Shown in pieces: positions 9,281 to 22,484 of a stretch of DNA of 64,000 nt. Position numbers and translations under genes: made by a program. Source of the stretch: Trichomonas vaginalis G3 (Eukaryota; Parabasalia; Trichomonadida; Trichomonadidae); the NCBI RefSeq assembly GCF_026262505.1, contig NC_067203.1, forward strand, positions 3,224,001 through 3,288,000, in the 5' to 3' direction. Each line of letters begins with the position of its first letter. The first letter of the stretch is position 1. The notes beneath the pieces were generated by a model. That model ran no database searches. It was not told the DNA's origin and was given only the letters and a program-made list of their open reading frames with translations.

Positions 9281-9589
9281 TATACCACCATATTTTTAAA
9301 AATTTCATCTCTCTTCGAATTATTATCTCATAAAAGTTTCCTCTTATGGAGAAGAGAAGTCAATTAAACATAAAACGTTCCACGAGCCTTCGCCCTCACG
9401 CTTTGCGGTCTATCTAACTGTATTTCTTTATATCATCTACGCTTCAAAAATGTCTGAAACCAATTGCTAAACTCTTCATACAACCAATTATTATCATCAT
9501 GAATGACCTTCAAAAACAAAACTCATTTAATATCTATTAAAAAATCCATTCTCAATATTGTGAGTCCATCCTTCCGTCTTTAGGTATGC

Positions 9590-9955
9590 ACAACATCTTT
9601 CAATTGAAAAGTGTTCGACAAAGTTCTTTGTTAAACTTACTGACAAAGTTTGTTATACTATAATGCTTCGGGGCGAAGTACATTAAGTTGAAAGACATAA
9701 ATTAGATTCTGGCAGCAAATTCACTTTATTTTAATGGAATTTTATTAACAATGTTCTCACGAGACCAAATACCACCCAATGACAATCTTGTAAGCAATCC
9801 TGACTGAACCATCTACTGTTTAAACGTACGAATGGTACATTCCACGAAGGACATCTATTGACATCTTTGAGTCACTGAATTTAAATATTTTCTTAAGCAA
9901 ATCGTCATTATCTAATCATGCAATAGCTTTGAAGTTTTCATTCGAATATAACATC
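9590..9955 (-). pseudogene. E1 copy of second capsid-type protein, C-terminal part, broken
   Basis: This matches the last third of the 50,153-51,017 gene of element B (for example the bases encoding GGIWSRENI). The remainder of the gene continues at 15,847 after the D2/mariner interruption, with roughly 80 bp of the original gene absent between the two parts. It is broken. Confidence 0.6.
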
Positions 9956-10264
9956 AGTAGTATACATATCTTCTAGTTACGGTGGCAATGCGCTCGCATC
10001 TTACCGAAGTCTGTCAATCTGACACTTTACAAAACCATTACACGTATATTTTACATCGCATATGCAATATTTTCTAATAACCTTAAACTATTTCTGGCCA
10101 CGGCGTATAAGATTGAGTGCACGAAACCACCTCATCTCACGCTCTCTGTACGTTGATAGTTTTTGTGTGCGGCACGGTTTCATTTTGCCCATGGCAAACT
10201 CCCGCGAGCTCACAATGCCTGTGCCATGGAAAAAATTTAAACGTATTCTTAACTAACTTCTCAC

Positions 10265-10620
10265 TATGTGTTCTCAGTTTTTACAAAAGTATTGCAACTC
10301 TTCTCCATTGCTTGCTTCATATAAGTACATGTTCATTATTGCTTCTGTACTCCTTTCTTCTTCCAATACGTGAGTCAAAAGTCAGCTGTCTAGTTTATAA
10401 TGTTAAGTTTTGGACAATAGCTAAGAGAAACATCGTACCGTTTGTATCTATGCTTTTGTATAACTTTCCATTATCTAGTCATTAGAAACTCAAACTAACT
10501 TTACCTTTCTCCCTCGTATCTGATTAGAATGTATTTTCAGAGGAACGAAGAACAATTCTTGAAACTCATGACCGTTGTAGTTTGTTATCTCAAATAGTTT
10601 TCGTCTTAGATATAAATAAA
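10265..10620 (-). pseudogene. D2 copy of terminal-repeat gene, broken
   Basis: This matches the end gene of element B (29,804-30,123), including the segments encoding TITNYNGHE-like and VPRENTF-like residues. It is broken several times. Confidence 0.5.
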
Positions 10621-10689
10621 TAAAATAAATAAAAAATTAATGATATACCACTCCCCACGTATTGAAAAATAGAAGAATGTAGATAAGAA

Positions 10690-11430
10690 TCCTCATTTCT
10701 GCGTCTTGCTACGTCGTGCTTGCTTTATACAACTCTTCTAGCTCTTCTAAGTTTCAGCAATGTTGTCCTCATGAAGTTTAATCTTCCTAATTATACCTCT
10801 CTATCTAATGGTTGTTTTATCTTTCTAAACTGAACTCTACCATCCTTCATATATGAATGTAAAAACCTTCTGAATAGTTCCTGATTTAATGTATTCTACC
10901 AGAATTTTGTTTCATTGCTTCAGTGACTTTAGTCGTCATTTTACTCTAAATAAAAGTCAAATAAAATAAAATAACGTTATTTTTCAGTAAGGAAACGCAG
11001 GAGTTTTACGATTTATTTGAGGAGTAGTTCTGGTTTAAATGTTGGCGTCGTTTAGAGTTGACTTTTGAACAGAGGTTTGTACTTCCATAGGTTCAGAGTC
11101 ATTGAAGGTTTTGCTTGTGAAGCGTTGGTTTGGCGAAGGTGTTGGAGTTTGTTTAACTCAGCTACTTCAGTATTATTTACAATTTGCTTTATTTCTTTCA
11201 ACATATAACGGCTCCTTCTGTAGCTAGCAAACCTAGTGGGAGACCAATCTTATTATAAGGACTTGACAAATGCTATTTGACAGGAGCTGGTGGAACACCT
11301 AACCTTGGTGAGGACTGTCTTTGCCATTGTGCAGCTCGTAAGAAATATTCAATAGGTGCTCGTAATGATCATTTGGTAAAGCTTGTTTCATAGAGTGAAG
11401 TGTGCGACTGAGGAGCTTGATGAAACTCAT
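10690..11430 (-). pseudogene. D2 copies of the small coiled protein and Pro-rich membrane protein, broken
   Basis: 10,690-10,935 follows B's 30,265-30,499, and 10,985-11,430 follows B's 30,548-31,005, including the Pro/Thr/Lys-rich repeat region. Both are broken several times. Confidence 0.5.
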
Positions 11431-11504
11431 TTATTAAGCTTTAAAATAAACGTTCATCCTTTTGTATTCCTCACTGTCGTCCGTAGCTAAGTTATAGTCG
11501 TCAA

Positions 11505-13045
11505 GTCTTATTATGGGGATGCCTTGACTGCTTACCTGAATGGCAAAGCAACAATCCCTCATCAAATCCAATAAGTGGCTTTGGTTACATTTTCATGCTA
11601 GTTCAATAGGTCTGTTAACAGACAATTTGTATGTTATTGAGCAGTAGATGTTTGACCTTGCTGGAAGCAAAAGTCCACTTTCTGTTGGGAAACACATAAG
11701 AATAGTGTGTTGTCATACTATCCATTATTGTTCCACACTACCATCATCCACCAATGACCTCATAACATCTTCATTAAATCCTATCCATATCATTGTTTGT
11801 ATTGCAGGCGTTCGCAACCATTTCATAAAATACAGGTCATATAGATTTTTCAGGGTTCTGCAGGCATATCTTCATAAGCTCCCATGGAAAGCTGAAGATA
11901 TTTAAACTTAGGTTTCTCAAAATATAACATATATAGTTGTCTTTCTTTCTAAAAGTGCCAAATACTTTTAAACATTAATAGGCGTATAAGCTGCTGTAAA
12001 GGTTGCATCTTGAACTATCTGTTATTTTGATTGAGATGAACCTCCATAGGAATCCAATTCCATAACTTTAACATAAAACATAAAGCCTCGTTTGTATAAT
12101 GTTCTACAAGTTCTGTATAAATGTTAGGTCTAAGAGAATGACTTTGGATGAATGAAACATTCATTAAATCCATCTTTGTTCGAAATAGTTGCTGGGTTAC
12201 AGTTGTAATAGTAACTGTTTCCACTAGCTCTTCTACTGCTTCGTTATCATGATGAATGGTTCATTCCATGGAACAAATTTTATTTTGTCGGTGGATTTGA
12301 ATCTGAAGCAAATTGCAACTTTAAGAGTTGGATTGAAAGCAATATATCATTTACAGATATAGATGTGCTTGTAAGGCGTCGCTACTGAACTTTACTTTAA
12401 GCTGAATGTTTCCTGCAAAAGCTGGAATAAATCGAATAGCTTCTAATGGAAGGAAATCTTCTAACAGGAATTCTTAACAAAGCTTAAAATCAAATGATTT
12501 TCCTGCTGTAATTGGGACCACTAACAATTTGTCCCTGTTCTGCATGTTCCCGAATGACTCCATACATCTTCATGTCGAGTCTTTGGAGAAAACATCTACT
12601 TTCTTTATTTGTTCGGTAGTTTGTGAGTTTGAAGTTATATATGCTTCTTCTCTTGCGTTATTTCTTGAGAATATACGATACGACATTCAAGGATTTGATA
12701 TCCAGCAACTGCATAGAAAGCGCATCGGAAACCAATCAAAAATCTGGTGGGTTTGTTTTATTGGAACCTGAACCAATTTCTTATTACAATAAATTGACCT
12801 TCCTTTTATACGTAATGAATGTATTGTAAAGGTCCAAATATTTCACCAGGAGGTGAGAGATTGAATGTTACCATGTGTTATCTTTAGCAGTTCCAGGTTG
12901 TGATGGAAATCTTTGCGTCAGAAATTTTCTATTAGTGTCACCAATTTGAACTGCATTGTCTATGATATCAATATGAGCGAATCTGATGAATTGCTCTGCT
13001 GGAGTAAATTCGTTTACTGTTCGTTCTGCATGTATTTACTTCGAT
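11505..13045 (-). pseudogene. D2 major capsid protein remnant, broken
   Basis: This follows the element B major capsid gene (31,073-32,602) along its full length on the minus strand, with many small differences. It is the double-jelly-roll type capsid gene of Polintons by relation to B. It is broken many times. Confidence 0.65.
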
Positions 13046-13059
13046 AAAATATCTATTTA

Positions 13060-14479
13060 ACTTCATTATTTTCACTCTTCTTCTTGGCACTCGTGTGGAA
13101 GTTGTTTCTTGACATTTCAATGAACTGTAATTCTCTTTTGTCTCAACTTCTTTCACTGGCGGGTCAGGATTCATTGGACTCGGTTTGTTTTTCAATGAAA
13201 TTCACGAACTTTGCAATAAGCTCTTGGTTCGTTATTGAAAGTACATCTGGCTTCTTTTCTTCTGGTTCTATTGACTTTCAGTTGAAAGAAGGTCTTATAC
13301 ATGGGCTTTCGTGGGACTTCACCTTCCATTACACCTTAATGTTGTCGCTCTCTGCATCGCTAATGGAACCTTCTTTTCTTAAGTATTATTTACCCATCTA
13401 TTACTCTGGATTACGTGATAGAAGGAGTGTTGTAATTCCTCTGCGTCATTTAAAATAATAGACTCTCGCTTCTGATTTTGACAAGCTCATTTACATCGGT
13501 TTTAAAGTTTAATGTGATTTTTAATCGCAGTCAGAATGCACTGGACAGACCACATAGATGTTGAAAGCATTGAAGAAACGGAAATTTCCGGAGAAATTTT
13601 ATCCGAATGAAGACAAAACAAGAACAAAAGCCAGAGAGACCAAAGAGAAAATTAATGAAAAAACAACTTGCTGCATTAGCTGGCTGGAAGGACAAAAGAA
13701 CCAAGACTAACTGGCGAAAAAAGCTGAGACGAAGAAAAGCTGAAGCAAGCAAGAGATAAATGGGTATTTTTATCCGAAATAAATGTATAGACAAATACTT
13801 TATCTGTTGCGTTCAGTAGTGAAACCTGACGTCAAAATAAAGGGAAAACAGAAGTAACGTTTAAGTTCCAACAGATGGATTGTGAACATAAATGAAGAGA
13901 AGTACATTGGCATAACTATGTATATAACACGTGCTTTCAGAAAGGTTGACTTTATTACTTTCAAGTCGAGATAGAAAATGACGAACAGTCTTTAAGGGCC
14001 AAAACATTCACATATCAAATACTTTAAGACGATACAACATTGTTGCAATGTATGATTTCATTTAATGAGAATGTTCGAGAAAAAGTTCAACATTGAAGTA
14101 CAACTTTACACGCTTTTACGGAGTTTTTGACAACTGAAAGAAGAAGGTGAGTCAGCACAACTTATAGACTTTCATTATGAATTTAATGAAAAATGAGATG
14201 AACATCATGACTGTCAGTTTGTTTATTTCACCATTCAAATGAAGTGCTTAAAAGAAAGAAATCCATTACGTATAAAAGATTTCAAATCTCTGAACCAATG
14301 AATTCAAGAATGTTTTCAATTAATGATGCAATGCTTCGAGGAAAAAGAATTTTCAAGATTGTAACACCCGGCATTTTGGGATAGAAAAGCAAGCTATATT
14401 TATTTCCTTAATAAGGGGTTGAAAATGAGTTCATTGGTCAAACAAGAACTTCCACCACTTTCCTAACCCTAAATATTTA
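13060..14479. pseudogene. D2 minor proteins remnant, broken
   Basis: 13,060-13,480 (minus) follows B's 32,640-33,061. 13,527-13,760 (plus) follows the Lys-rich basic protein at 33,107. 13,780-14,479 (plus) follows the minor capsid candidate at 33,370. The series ends abruptly at the mariner end. It is broken many times. Confidence 0.6.
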
Positions 14480-15846
14480 GGGGTGTTCCAAAGTGCGTTT
14501 GCCACAGCGCTCTATATATGAGACGATTAATAGGAGATTTTATTTGCTTGATTTATAAATATTATAAATTAAAAAAAATATGGAATATAGGTAGTATGAT
14601 GAGTATGTTGTATGTTGCGCCATTGCCGGATATTAAAATTGAATTTTGAGACAAAGAGGCGGTTTCGCGGGAAAATTTTGGCGCGGATTTTTTTCATTTT
14701 TTAATGAATCATAAAGAAAAACAATCCTCGCTCTTGCAAAAAAAATGCAAAGACTGTAAAAAAGATCTACGAGAACATTGGTAAAATGCTTCAGGTATGG
14801 ATTGCTCCTAGCTATTCCCACTGTACGTATTCATGTTTAGTATGTAGCACTTCGATTGAACAAAAAGGCGACCCATCATAAAAATTGACAAAAAATGCCG
14901 GATCAAAGAAAAATCAAAGCAATTCTTCAAGCGCTAGATGAATACCCAGAGCGCATCCTCAGGAAAGGATAGGAGATGACAAAGATACCATGTAACAACA
15001 GTCAGTTATTATCTGCACAATTATTTGAACTACAAACTAGCGTATACACGTTGGGTCCGCAAACCTTAATTCAGTTCAAAAAAAATCTAGAGTCCAAATC
15101 TTCGAACAGAGCTCCTTCTCTAATTGGGTGCGTATCAAAATCAGAAGTTTCGCTTTTTAGTGAAACAAGGGGACGATCTTGGTTTCAATATGCAACAGAA
15201 GCCAAAAATCATGTGGATCCCGAAGGATGAAAATCCGCAAACCATTGCCCGAAGAAAAAAATTACCACCACCAATGATGATGTTGTCGTTTTTTGGGGCG
15301 TTGAATGGCATCATCGCAATTTGATTTTTAATTTTTTTTCTTTCCCAAAAAAAAAAAGCCTAAACGATGAATGCTAGTATCTTAATTGACAATGTTCTTA
15401 ACTCAAATTATCAATTCTGATGAGTTGAAGGAAATCCAAACAACAAAAACAAAAAGTTTGCAATTCATTTGATAATTTCAGAGTTCAACAAAAGTCATAA
15501 GGTAATGAAGATTACTTGTTGGAAAACAATGTCAAAGTTGTTCCAAACCCAATTTATTCACCTGATATTGCCACCCTCTGACTTTTATTTATTCGGCACG
15601 CTAAAAAAGAAGAGCTGAAGGGACGCGGAATTCGCGAGTCCATCATGATCTTAAATTTTTGTAGAGAGCAATTTGAGCAATTTTCTCATGATGATTTAAA
15701 CGTGTCGTTCCAAGCCTGATCGGACCGCTGCGAAGCAGTGATTGAATCCAAGGTGATTATATTTAAATAAACTTTATATATATGTATTTTTATTTCTAAT
15801 TCGCAGTATTCAGGGTTTTGCTAAACACCACCTTTGGATAACTTTT
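14480..15846 (+). mobile_element. mariner-family DNA transposon (Tvmar1-like), decayed
   Basis: The left end starts GGGGTGTTCCAAAGTG after a TA at 14,478-14,479. The right end (about 15,820-15,846) is an imperfect inverted copy containing GCTAAAC and CACCTTTGG, followed by TA at 15,847. The total of about 1.37 kb fits a Tc1/mariner element. The transposase on the plus strand is recognised from the segment near 15,566-15,640 encoding YSPDIA and, in another frame, PSDFYLFGTLKK, the mariner signature before the third catalytic Asp. An earlier block near 15,200-15,320 encodes IMWIPKDENPQTIARRK and MLSFFG. Frames change several times and stops are present, so no complete transposase remains. T. 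vaginalis is known to carry the Tvmar1 mariner family. The left flank is D2 but the right flank is E1, so the junction is not a simple insertion. Confidence 0.8.
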
Positions 15847-16250
15847 TAACTTCTGAAAGGTAAATGGATGTCCTTCCGCAGTCAGTTGTTCTCTGCACTA
15901 CCGTTTGAAGCTTGTTGTTAAAAACTGTATGTCATTCCTGTATCTAAGTTCACATACACAGAACAGGAAAAATATCTTGCTTCTTTTTTCATTATTACCT
16001 CAAAACATTAAAGTTCTTCATGAATATGTCTTCCTGTGGAATACTTCTAACCTGTCGATTTCAATAAGCTTTTCTCACCTTCCTAGCATACTCTACCCAG
16101 TGTCTTGGTTATTCATAAGTATACTGATTTCTTGAATTTTGGTTGGTTTCATTCATAACGGTTCATAGTATATCTTTATACTCTTGTCAGTTAACTCGGG
16201 CTATGTCTGAATATTTCTGACTTTGCATTTTTAATGGAGAAAAATGAAGC
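15847..16250 (-). pseudogene. E1 second capsid-type protein, N-terminal part, broken
   Basis: Matches the first half of the 50,153-51,017 gene of element B (segments encoding YVNLDTGDD-like residues). Broken. Confidence 0.6.
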
Positions 16251-17190
16251 ATTAATACATGACGTTAGATGAAGAACATGAATGAATACTACAGCAAAAT
16301 AACTCTTCTCTTATTCTTCCTTTCAGCCAAAGATTATGAGTCTGTTCAAATGGTGTGTATTTCTATTGTTGGAAAGATGGGTCAGGTAGGGACAGTTAAC
16401 CTCATTCGTCATATACTCATTAAAAGAGCGTTTAGGAAAATGAACTCATATTATGACCAATCATTATTCAGCAATTCAAGGACTTCTATGGATTCAACAG
16501 CGAAACATTTTATGGTCAAAAGTTCAAGCCTCTGTCGTTAAAGTTCCAGACAGTGAACTCATGGAATTTCTCAACGTTACATTCGACGTAAGAGAAATAA
16601 TTAATGCCATCGTAGAGTTCATACAGCAGGAATGCAGAAAAGATTCGAGGGGATGGAAAAGGGAATTATTGACAAACACCACTTACTTCAATACTGAGGA
16701 CGTTTACGATTATGAAACGACTTACAAACTACATTCTAGGCAAAAAACTTTCAAATAGCCCCTTCAAAAAAATATCCATCAAACACTTTATTATTTGTGG
16801 AGGACGGGACTTCGCTGGTAAAGTTTAGTGTCAGAAACCCAGACTCACCATAGCTTAAACATCATTACTAAAGTCAGACATTACCACTAACTGTAGCAAT
16901 ACTTATGCAAACATGGAGGTTTTTAGCTTTAAACATAATGACGTCTTCAAAGCTGACTTCGTATCTTTCACAGGGTTTCTCACGCTATGATATTGAAACT
17001 CATTTGGAAAAACAGTCAGGGGTGGTTATAACTTACCTTTTAGCAAGAAATTGGGAAGCAATACAGTCTCTCATCTTCTCCTCGTTGCATACCTTGAATT
17101 CTTATCATGGAACTAATACCATTAAAGTCAAAAAATATTCCATGAACGGCCAAACATTGGTTTTAAAGTTTAACCTTCAATTGCTGAATG
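16250..17190 (+). pseudogene. E1 packaging ATPase remnant, broken
   Basis: Follows the FtsK/HerA (A32-like) ATPase of element B at 49,244-50,137 along its length, with traces of the Walker A (GKMGSG) region near the start and MQTWRFLALN near the end. Broken many times. Confidence 0.65.
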
Positions 17191-17199
17191 GATAAACAA

Positions 17200-17570
17200 A
17201 TTTCCTGCATCTCTGTCGCATTTCTGTTAATATTTTTTGCTATCATTCATATCATCCATTCCCCATCCGTTAGCTTTTGAGGATATGCGTTATTTTATAG
17301 CTTTCTTAAGGAAAGGCTTTTCACCTTTGAGAGCATAAACTCTATACTTTTCTGATACTATTATGTTTGAACCTCCTGAGCCACACTTGACATAAATTTT
17401 TATAGGCTTCCACCTGTCCATGGTTCCTGGCTTCTTACCTTAGCTCTTTTGTGCATAGTGTCTCATCTTTATACACGAGCACCTGGTCTAGTGAATTCAA
17501 CAATTATGTTTCATCGTTAGCTTTTACATTCAAACCCTTGTCGAGTATATTGTTCATTTCATTAATATAA
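17200..17570 (-). pseudogene. E1 copy of the 48,853 gene, broken
   Basis: Follows element B 48,853-49,254 in reverse, convergent with the ATPase remnant as in B. Broken. Confidence 0.5.
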
Positions 17571-17599
17571 AAGGTTTTTATTCTAAGTGAAATGAGGAA

Positions 17600-18225
17600 A
17601 GCAAATCCATCTTAGCTAGTTTGCCGGTTTATGTTCCAAATTGAACCAACACAAATGTTGACTGTTCACGACGACCAAACAATATTGTGCATTAAAGAAC
17701 TATAGTTCGGCGTGGTTGAAGAAAAAGAAACCAGATCTTAAGTCGGTGAATTTCAAACACCAGCTGCCAAACGCTAACGCTTACATCAGATTTTAATGTA
17801 GAGTATCCACCACTGACCAAGTTCTTTCAAGAGAGGCCCAACGACAATCCTTACAACAAATGTTCAAACCAAATCCTTCAGATAACGTAGACCATTACCC
17901 TTCTTCAGTTATACCAAAACAATTTTTACTCAAAGACGATAAGGAAGGCTTTTGACCAAATCTTATAAGCAAGAACAAATAATTCTAACAAAGGAGGACC
18001 TTGAAAATGTTATCTCCACGAATAACAGGGAAACAATGTGTCATTGACTATCGCGACCCTGAAATCGAATGCTGTGTCAAACTCCACTTTATTTCATGAA
18101 GAAATAGGGTAACATCCGCATCCATTGAACGCAGGTACTCCAGGAGTTGAGTTTAAGTATAATATTCGAACTAGCTATACAAAACTATCTACTGATATTA
18201 AGCTTTGTTTGAAATAGGTTTTAGT
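17600..18225 (+). pseudogene. E1 copy of the 48,213 gene, broken
   Basis: Follows element B 48,213-48,827, including the region encoding QIILTKEDLENVIS. Broken several times. Confidence 0.5.
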
Positions 18226-18234
18226 AAAATTTAT

Positions 18235-19210
18235 TAAAAGCAGTCAGTCAGTCTAAAAATTTCAAGTAGCAATTTTGTAATAATCTATCCAAAACTTCTT
18301 CAAACAGTATCGAACTCATTCGTCAGTAATGCAAAACTAATCGTATGACTTGGTTGCAGGTTTCACTAACACAATATTTTCTGTTCTCTTTGACTGACAT
18401 AACTAATTCATTTGTCAGCAAAACCCCGCAAAACCAAAGCTCTGACCTAATACAAAGATTCATACTTTATATTTTTAGCTCTGAGTCTGCTTGTAAAGCT
18501 GTTGCATTTAATATTTCAAAAAGTCAACATTCAACAGCCATTCGCCACTGGGCCTTCAGTCTTACAGGGCTCTCCTTGAAAGTCACAAGTCTGAATTGCA
18601 TTCTTTCAAAATTATGAGGATAATGCGGAACCCATTTACCTAATAGAGTTTCTATGACAGGAACATTTGGAATGGAACATTGAAACTTTACTTCATAAAC
18701 CAGAAAACTTATATTCTACTGAACCCTTGTACTATTAACTCCTGAATACCTTGTGACCATTAGCTATTTTTGGACTCAACGTACAAAACAATTGCCATCA
18801 ACATTACATAATGACAGATTTCATCTCAATCGTCTTTGTCAACACTTTTCAAGGAAAAATGTCATATGGTATGCTCCCAGAAGCAAATTGAACTCTTATG
18901 ACTCCATTCGTTGTTATCTTAAACTCCTTCGCATAATGAACTTCAATGTTCCCTTCAGAAGAAAGTTCGACATCTGAGTTGTCAATAGTTTCTTCATTTA
19001 TTAGAGTATCTATGACTTCCAGCATTTTATCTATTCTATACCCAAGCTCTGTTAGGAAATGTTATAACACTCTTACCACCATCTATTTCAAATTCTATGA
19101 AATCTGTTTCATCTGTTATGACCAAAAGTTGCGATTCGTATTGAAGTCAAACAACTCGGGAAAGGCAAGTGCTTCATGCTGAAGTTCCTAAGTTTGTTTG
19201 TAGCTTTACG
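18235..19210 (-). pseudogene. E1 penton-like protein and its small 3' neighbour, broken
   Basis: Follows element B 47,186-48,153 in reverse. The penton-like strands (for example the bases for LLGNVI- and MKSVSSVM-like segments on the opposite strand) are recognisable by DNA match only. Broken many times. Confidence 0.55.
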
Positions 19211-19279
19211 TCTGTATTCGTTGGGTCGTTACTTTGCAAATAGAACAACATTTTCATTCTCATTAAAAATATGGACTAT

Positions 19280-22200
19280 TGCTTGCATATGCGTATGAAC
19301 AAAGGTTAAGCAAAGAAGAGCACTCACGAATTAAGTAAATGAAAACTCAACTATTTAACCATTGAAGCAATGATGTAGTTCAATTGGACGATGGAAAAAA
19401 AACTAAAAAAGTCATGATTTCGATACTTTTTACCACTTATGACCCATTCATTACAACAAGCAAGGTTCCCAATTCATAAATGATGGAACGTGCAATATAT
19501 AAATTCTTAACAGTAGATGCCTCGATTAGTGAAAGTATTAAGATGTTCTTCATTGAATGTGTTAAAGAGCTTTCATTGACGACAACATTAAATGCCTAAA
19601 GAATTTGTCATGAATGAGAAACAAATTCTCGGTGTTTGCTGTAGCAGTAATGATGTACACGCTTATGACATTAGAATATTATAACGAACAATAAAGAGTA
19701 ACTGAAAAGGAGAGTAAAGGTTGACACCGGACTCAAGTACCACAAGAATACAAGAATAAAGAATACAAGGAATACAAGGACCTCAAGGTGAAAACGGTTT
19801 GGAAGGTGAAGATGGAAAGGATGGAAAAACTGCTAAATCATGGATAGGAAACCTTATAAATAACAACTGGTTTAACAGCTATACTGCTTACATATGGAAA
19901 GTCTCTTCAATTAACCAAAATCGGCAAGATAATGACGAGCCCGTACTTGGTCGAAGAAAGTTAACTTAGAGATGACGTTAAAAAATGCTTGAACTTTCCA
20001 TTTCAAAATGGTTCGGATTTACTATTAAAACTTATCTGGTTCGGGACCTGCAAAGAACAAGGAGTCAAATAGATACGTAAGGACGTTATAGCAACAATGC
20101 ACGTACGGGAATTGGATACTTTACGAGGAAGACCAAAATACACTTAAAGGAAGCAAATGGATATTCTTGGCTCAGTATCAGACAGCATGAGATTGGCTTA
20201 AAGGTATTGGACAATCTGTTAAAAAATCACAGTCAGTCTATTTGCTGACTACAAGAAAAGTATAGATTTTTTACATTATGCCTATGGACGTACAATGATA
20301 GGAAGGCATAAGGAACTTACTTTAATGCTAACAATAACTTACCAGAACTATTAAAGCATTATTAAAGCTCCTGTTTGTAAAACCTGGGTGCTCTAACCAT
20401 TTAGGTCTTTGAGAGCAAAAGCATTGAAGATCAAAGAAGATGCAGAACTCCAACAGAAACCTACAGAAGGAACTGAAACAACAGAAACTCCAGAAGAACC
20501 ACCAAAACCAACAGCTAATTGAATTAATTGTTCGAATATTTTCCAAGGGTACTCGTCTCATTGCATCACATTCAAAGAAAAAATACTTAAGAAAGCAGAC
20601 TTTGACTTTAGGAGATGATGAAATTCTGTATATCTTTCGTTTCAGTTTCAATAGCAGAAACTGTGAGACAGAGTTATGCTTATGTATGACAACATCTCTG
20701 ATTGTCACAGATATGATGACGACCATGGACCCCGAACACGGTGAAGAAGAAGTTTACAAACATCCATTAAGACAGGAAATTTTAACACAAAGTTCATTTA
20801 TTGACAGCGAACGATGGTGAAGTGGATGTTCTTAAGAGCTGAAGCAAAAATAACTTCTGAGGGGTGATGGTAGGCATGAACTTGAAAAATAAAGGGAGAT
20901 AGAAATAAATTAGCCGAAAAAGCAGATAAAAACCATGTTCATTTATATAGTTCAGATGAACAGATTATAAACGGATTATCATGGATATTTAACAACCAAG
21001 ATGAAAAAGTGAAGACGGAAGATAGTTAATGAAAGCGAAGATATAAATTCAGCCCCCCCTTTTCGTGCTGAAGGTTATGACATACACTGTACGTACAGTA
21101 TGACACAGGTAAAAGACCAGAAGCATTTGGTTTAATAACAATGAACTTTATGCTTTTCATACTTCTTGTACGGTGTATTAGTTAACCAAAAGATTATGTT
21201 GAGATTAAGGCAAAAATAACGTTTTGAGATGCATGAAAAGTAAAGCTACAAAGATGAACTGCGCAAGAACAAAGGTTTTGAAAATCTCGTATAACACCAA
21301 TAGTCTCCGGATATAATGGAACTTCAAGCTACATTAAATATTAAAGCTGAGCAAGACCATACACATGAAATCCTTCACTACTGTAGAGCAGACGACATAA
21401 ATATTGAAACTATACCCTTGGTTCAAGTTTCACCTTTAGAGATCAAGTACGAAGCGTAAAAGATACTCTTAATAGTTTAAATAGTAAAATTGTTTATGAA
21501 ACATGAAGGACATGTTCAGAAAACTTTGAAACATATGAACTACCAGCAATGTTAGATAAGAAATCTGACAAAACTTTATTGATGAAGACTTGAAAGGAAA
21601 GAAAGGAAGAGATGAACTTAGTTCGTATACTAGAGCAGAAATTAGCAATTAATTCAGCAAAAGTATTGACAAAAAGGCTGGACAAAAAAACATTGCATTT
21701 ATAACAGGTTAAAGGATGGATAAGGGAGTTGCGCGGTGGTTCAGATTTATTTCTTGAATATCTTGAAAAACAATGAAAAACTAAAGTCATGACGGTATAC
21801 ATATACACGTTTCAACAGAACTAAGACAGAAGTACCATTATGAAGTTCATAGAGGAAGATATTCGTGAAAGTTTTGAATGGACATGAAGAAATATCGGTC
21901 AGCAACGCAGAAATGGATATGATTTAAAATCCGGATTTTCATTCAAAAAGCGTTGAAGTAGAAACTATGAAATATAATGGAGGACAAAGCTGACAAAACA
22001 GAGCTTTCAAACATTTAAGACTGAAATATTGCAAGTTATATATCCTGATTGTTCTTTATATACAATCAATGAACTCAACCAAATCAGCAAGTGTTTTAGG
22101 TTTGGTACTTGGGAAACAGATTGTAGACAAATTTTATTTACTGGCTAATCTTCACAAGCAAACAGGAGGCTCAAAGAAACATTAAAGACGCAAACTTTAC

Positions 22201-22480
22201 CTCGCACACTCATACAGGAACTACAAAAACTTTTCTGGCGACCATAAGCCACTCATTAAGAGCACCACCCATATACAACTCAGACTATGAAGCTGGCCAC
22301 TGAAGTTTTATCTTCCATCTTATAACAATTCAGCAAAAAAAGGACTTCGACCAACTGAACCAGAGAAAATCTATGTCCATACTTTCACAACAAATCCACC
22401 AGGCTCGGGTGAAGATTATTATGCCACATTTATGACTGTATTCGCCATGTACGTCTCTAATAAAAATCTTTAACTTGTAC
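19280..22480 (+). pseudogene. E1 collagen/fibre protein remnant, broken
   Basis: Follows the fibre genes of elements B and A in reverse orientation. It has a short collagen-like repeat block (near 19,730-19,800), coiled-coil stalk repeats with KADK and HTHE-like units, and a tip region with YNSDYEAGH-like sequence near 22,270. The tip is closer to A's fibre (61,202) than to B's. Broken many times. Confidence 0.65.
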
Positions 22481-22484
22481 ATAA

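Larger units (their letters stand above)
8367..9955. mobile_element. element E1 (Maverick), first part: right end region, reversed
   Basis: This DNA follows element B from about 51.9 kb down to 50.6 kb in reverse orientation. 8,367-8,700 matches the inner part of a terminal repeat (compare 26,980-27,290). 8,800-9,280 matches the 51,257-51,781 gene, and 9,590-9,955 the 50,153-51,017 gene. The outermost tip is lost in the N run. The element is broken, with many small differences from its sister copies. It is interrupted at 9,955 by D2 and resumes near 15,847. Confidence 0.75.
9956..14479. mobile_element. element D2 (Maverick), left end only, inserted in E1
   Basis: D2 starts with AGTAGTATACATATC, a copy of B's terminal AGTTAGTATACATATC, placed directly after E1's capsid-type gene sequence. 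It then follows B in the same order and orientation from 29.6 to 34.1 kb: terminal repeat, end gene, small proteins, major capsid, minor proteins. It stops at the mariner (14,480). The rest of D2 is missing. It has very many small differences from B, and looks broken throughout. Confidence 0.75.
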
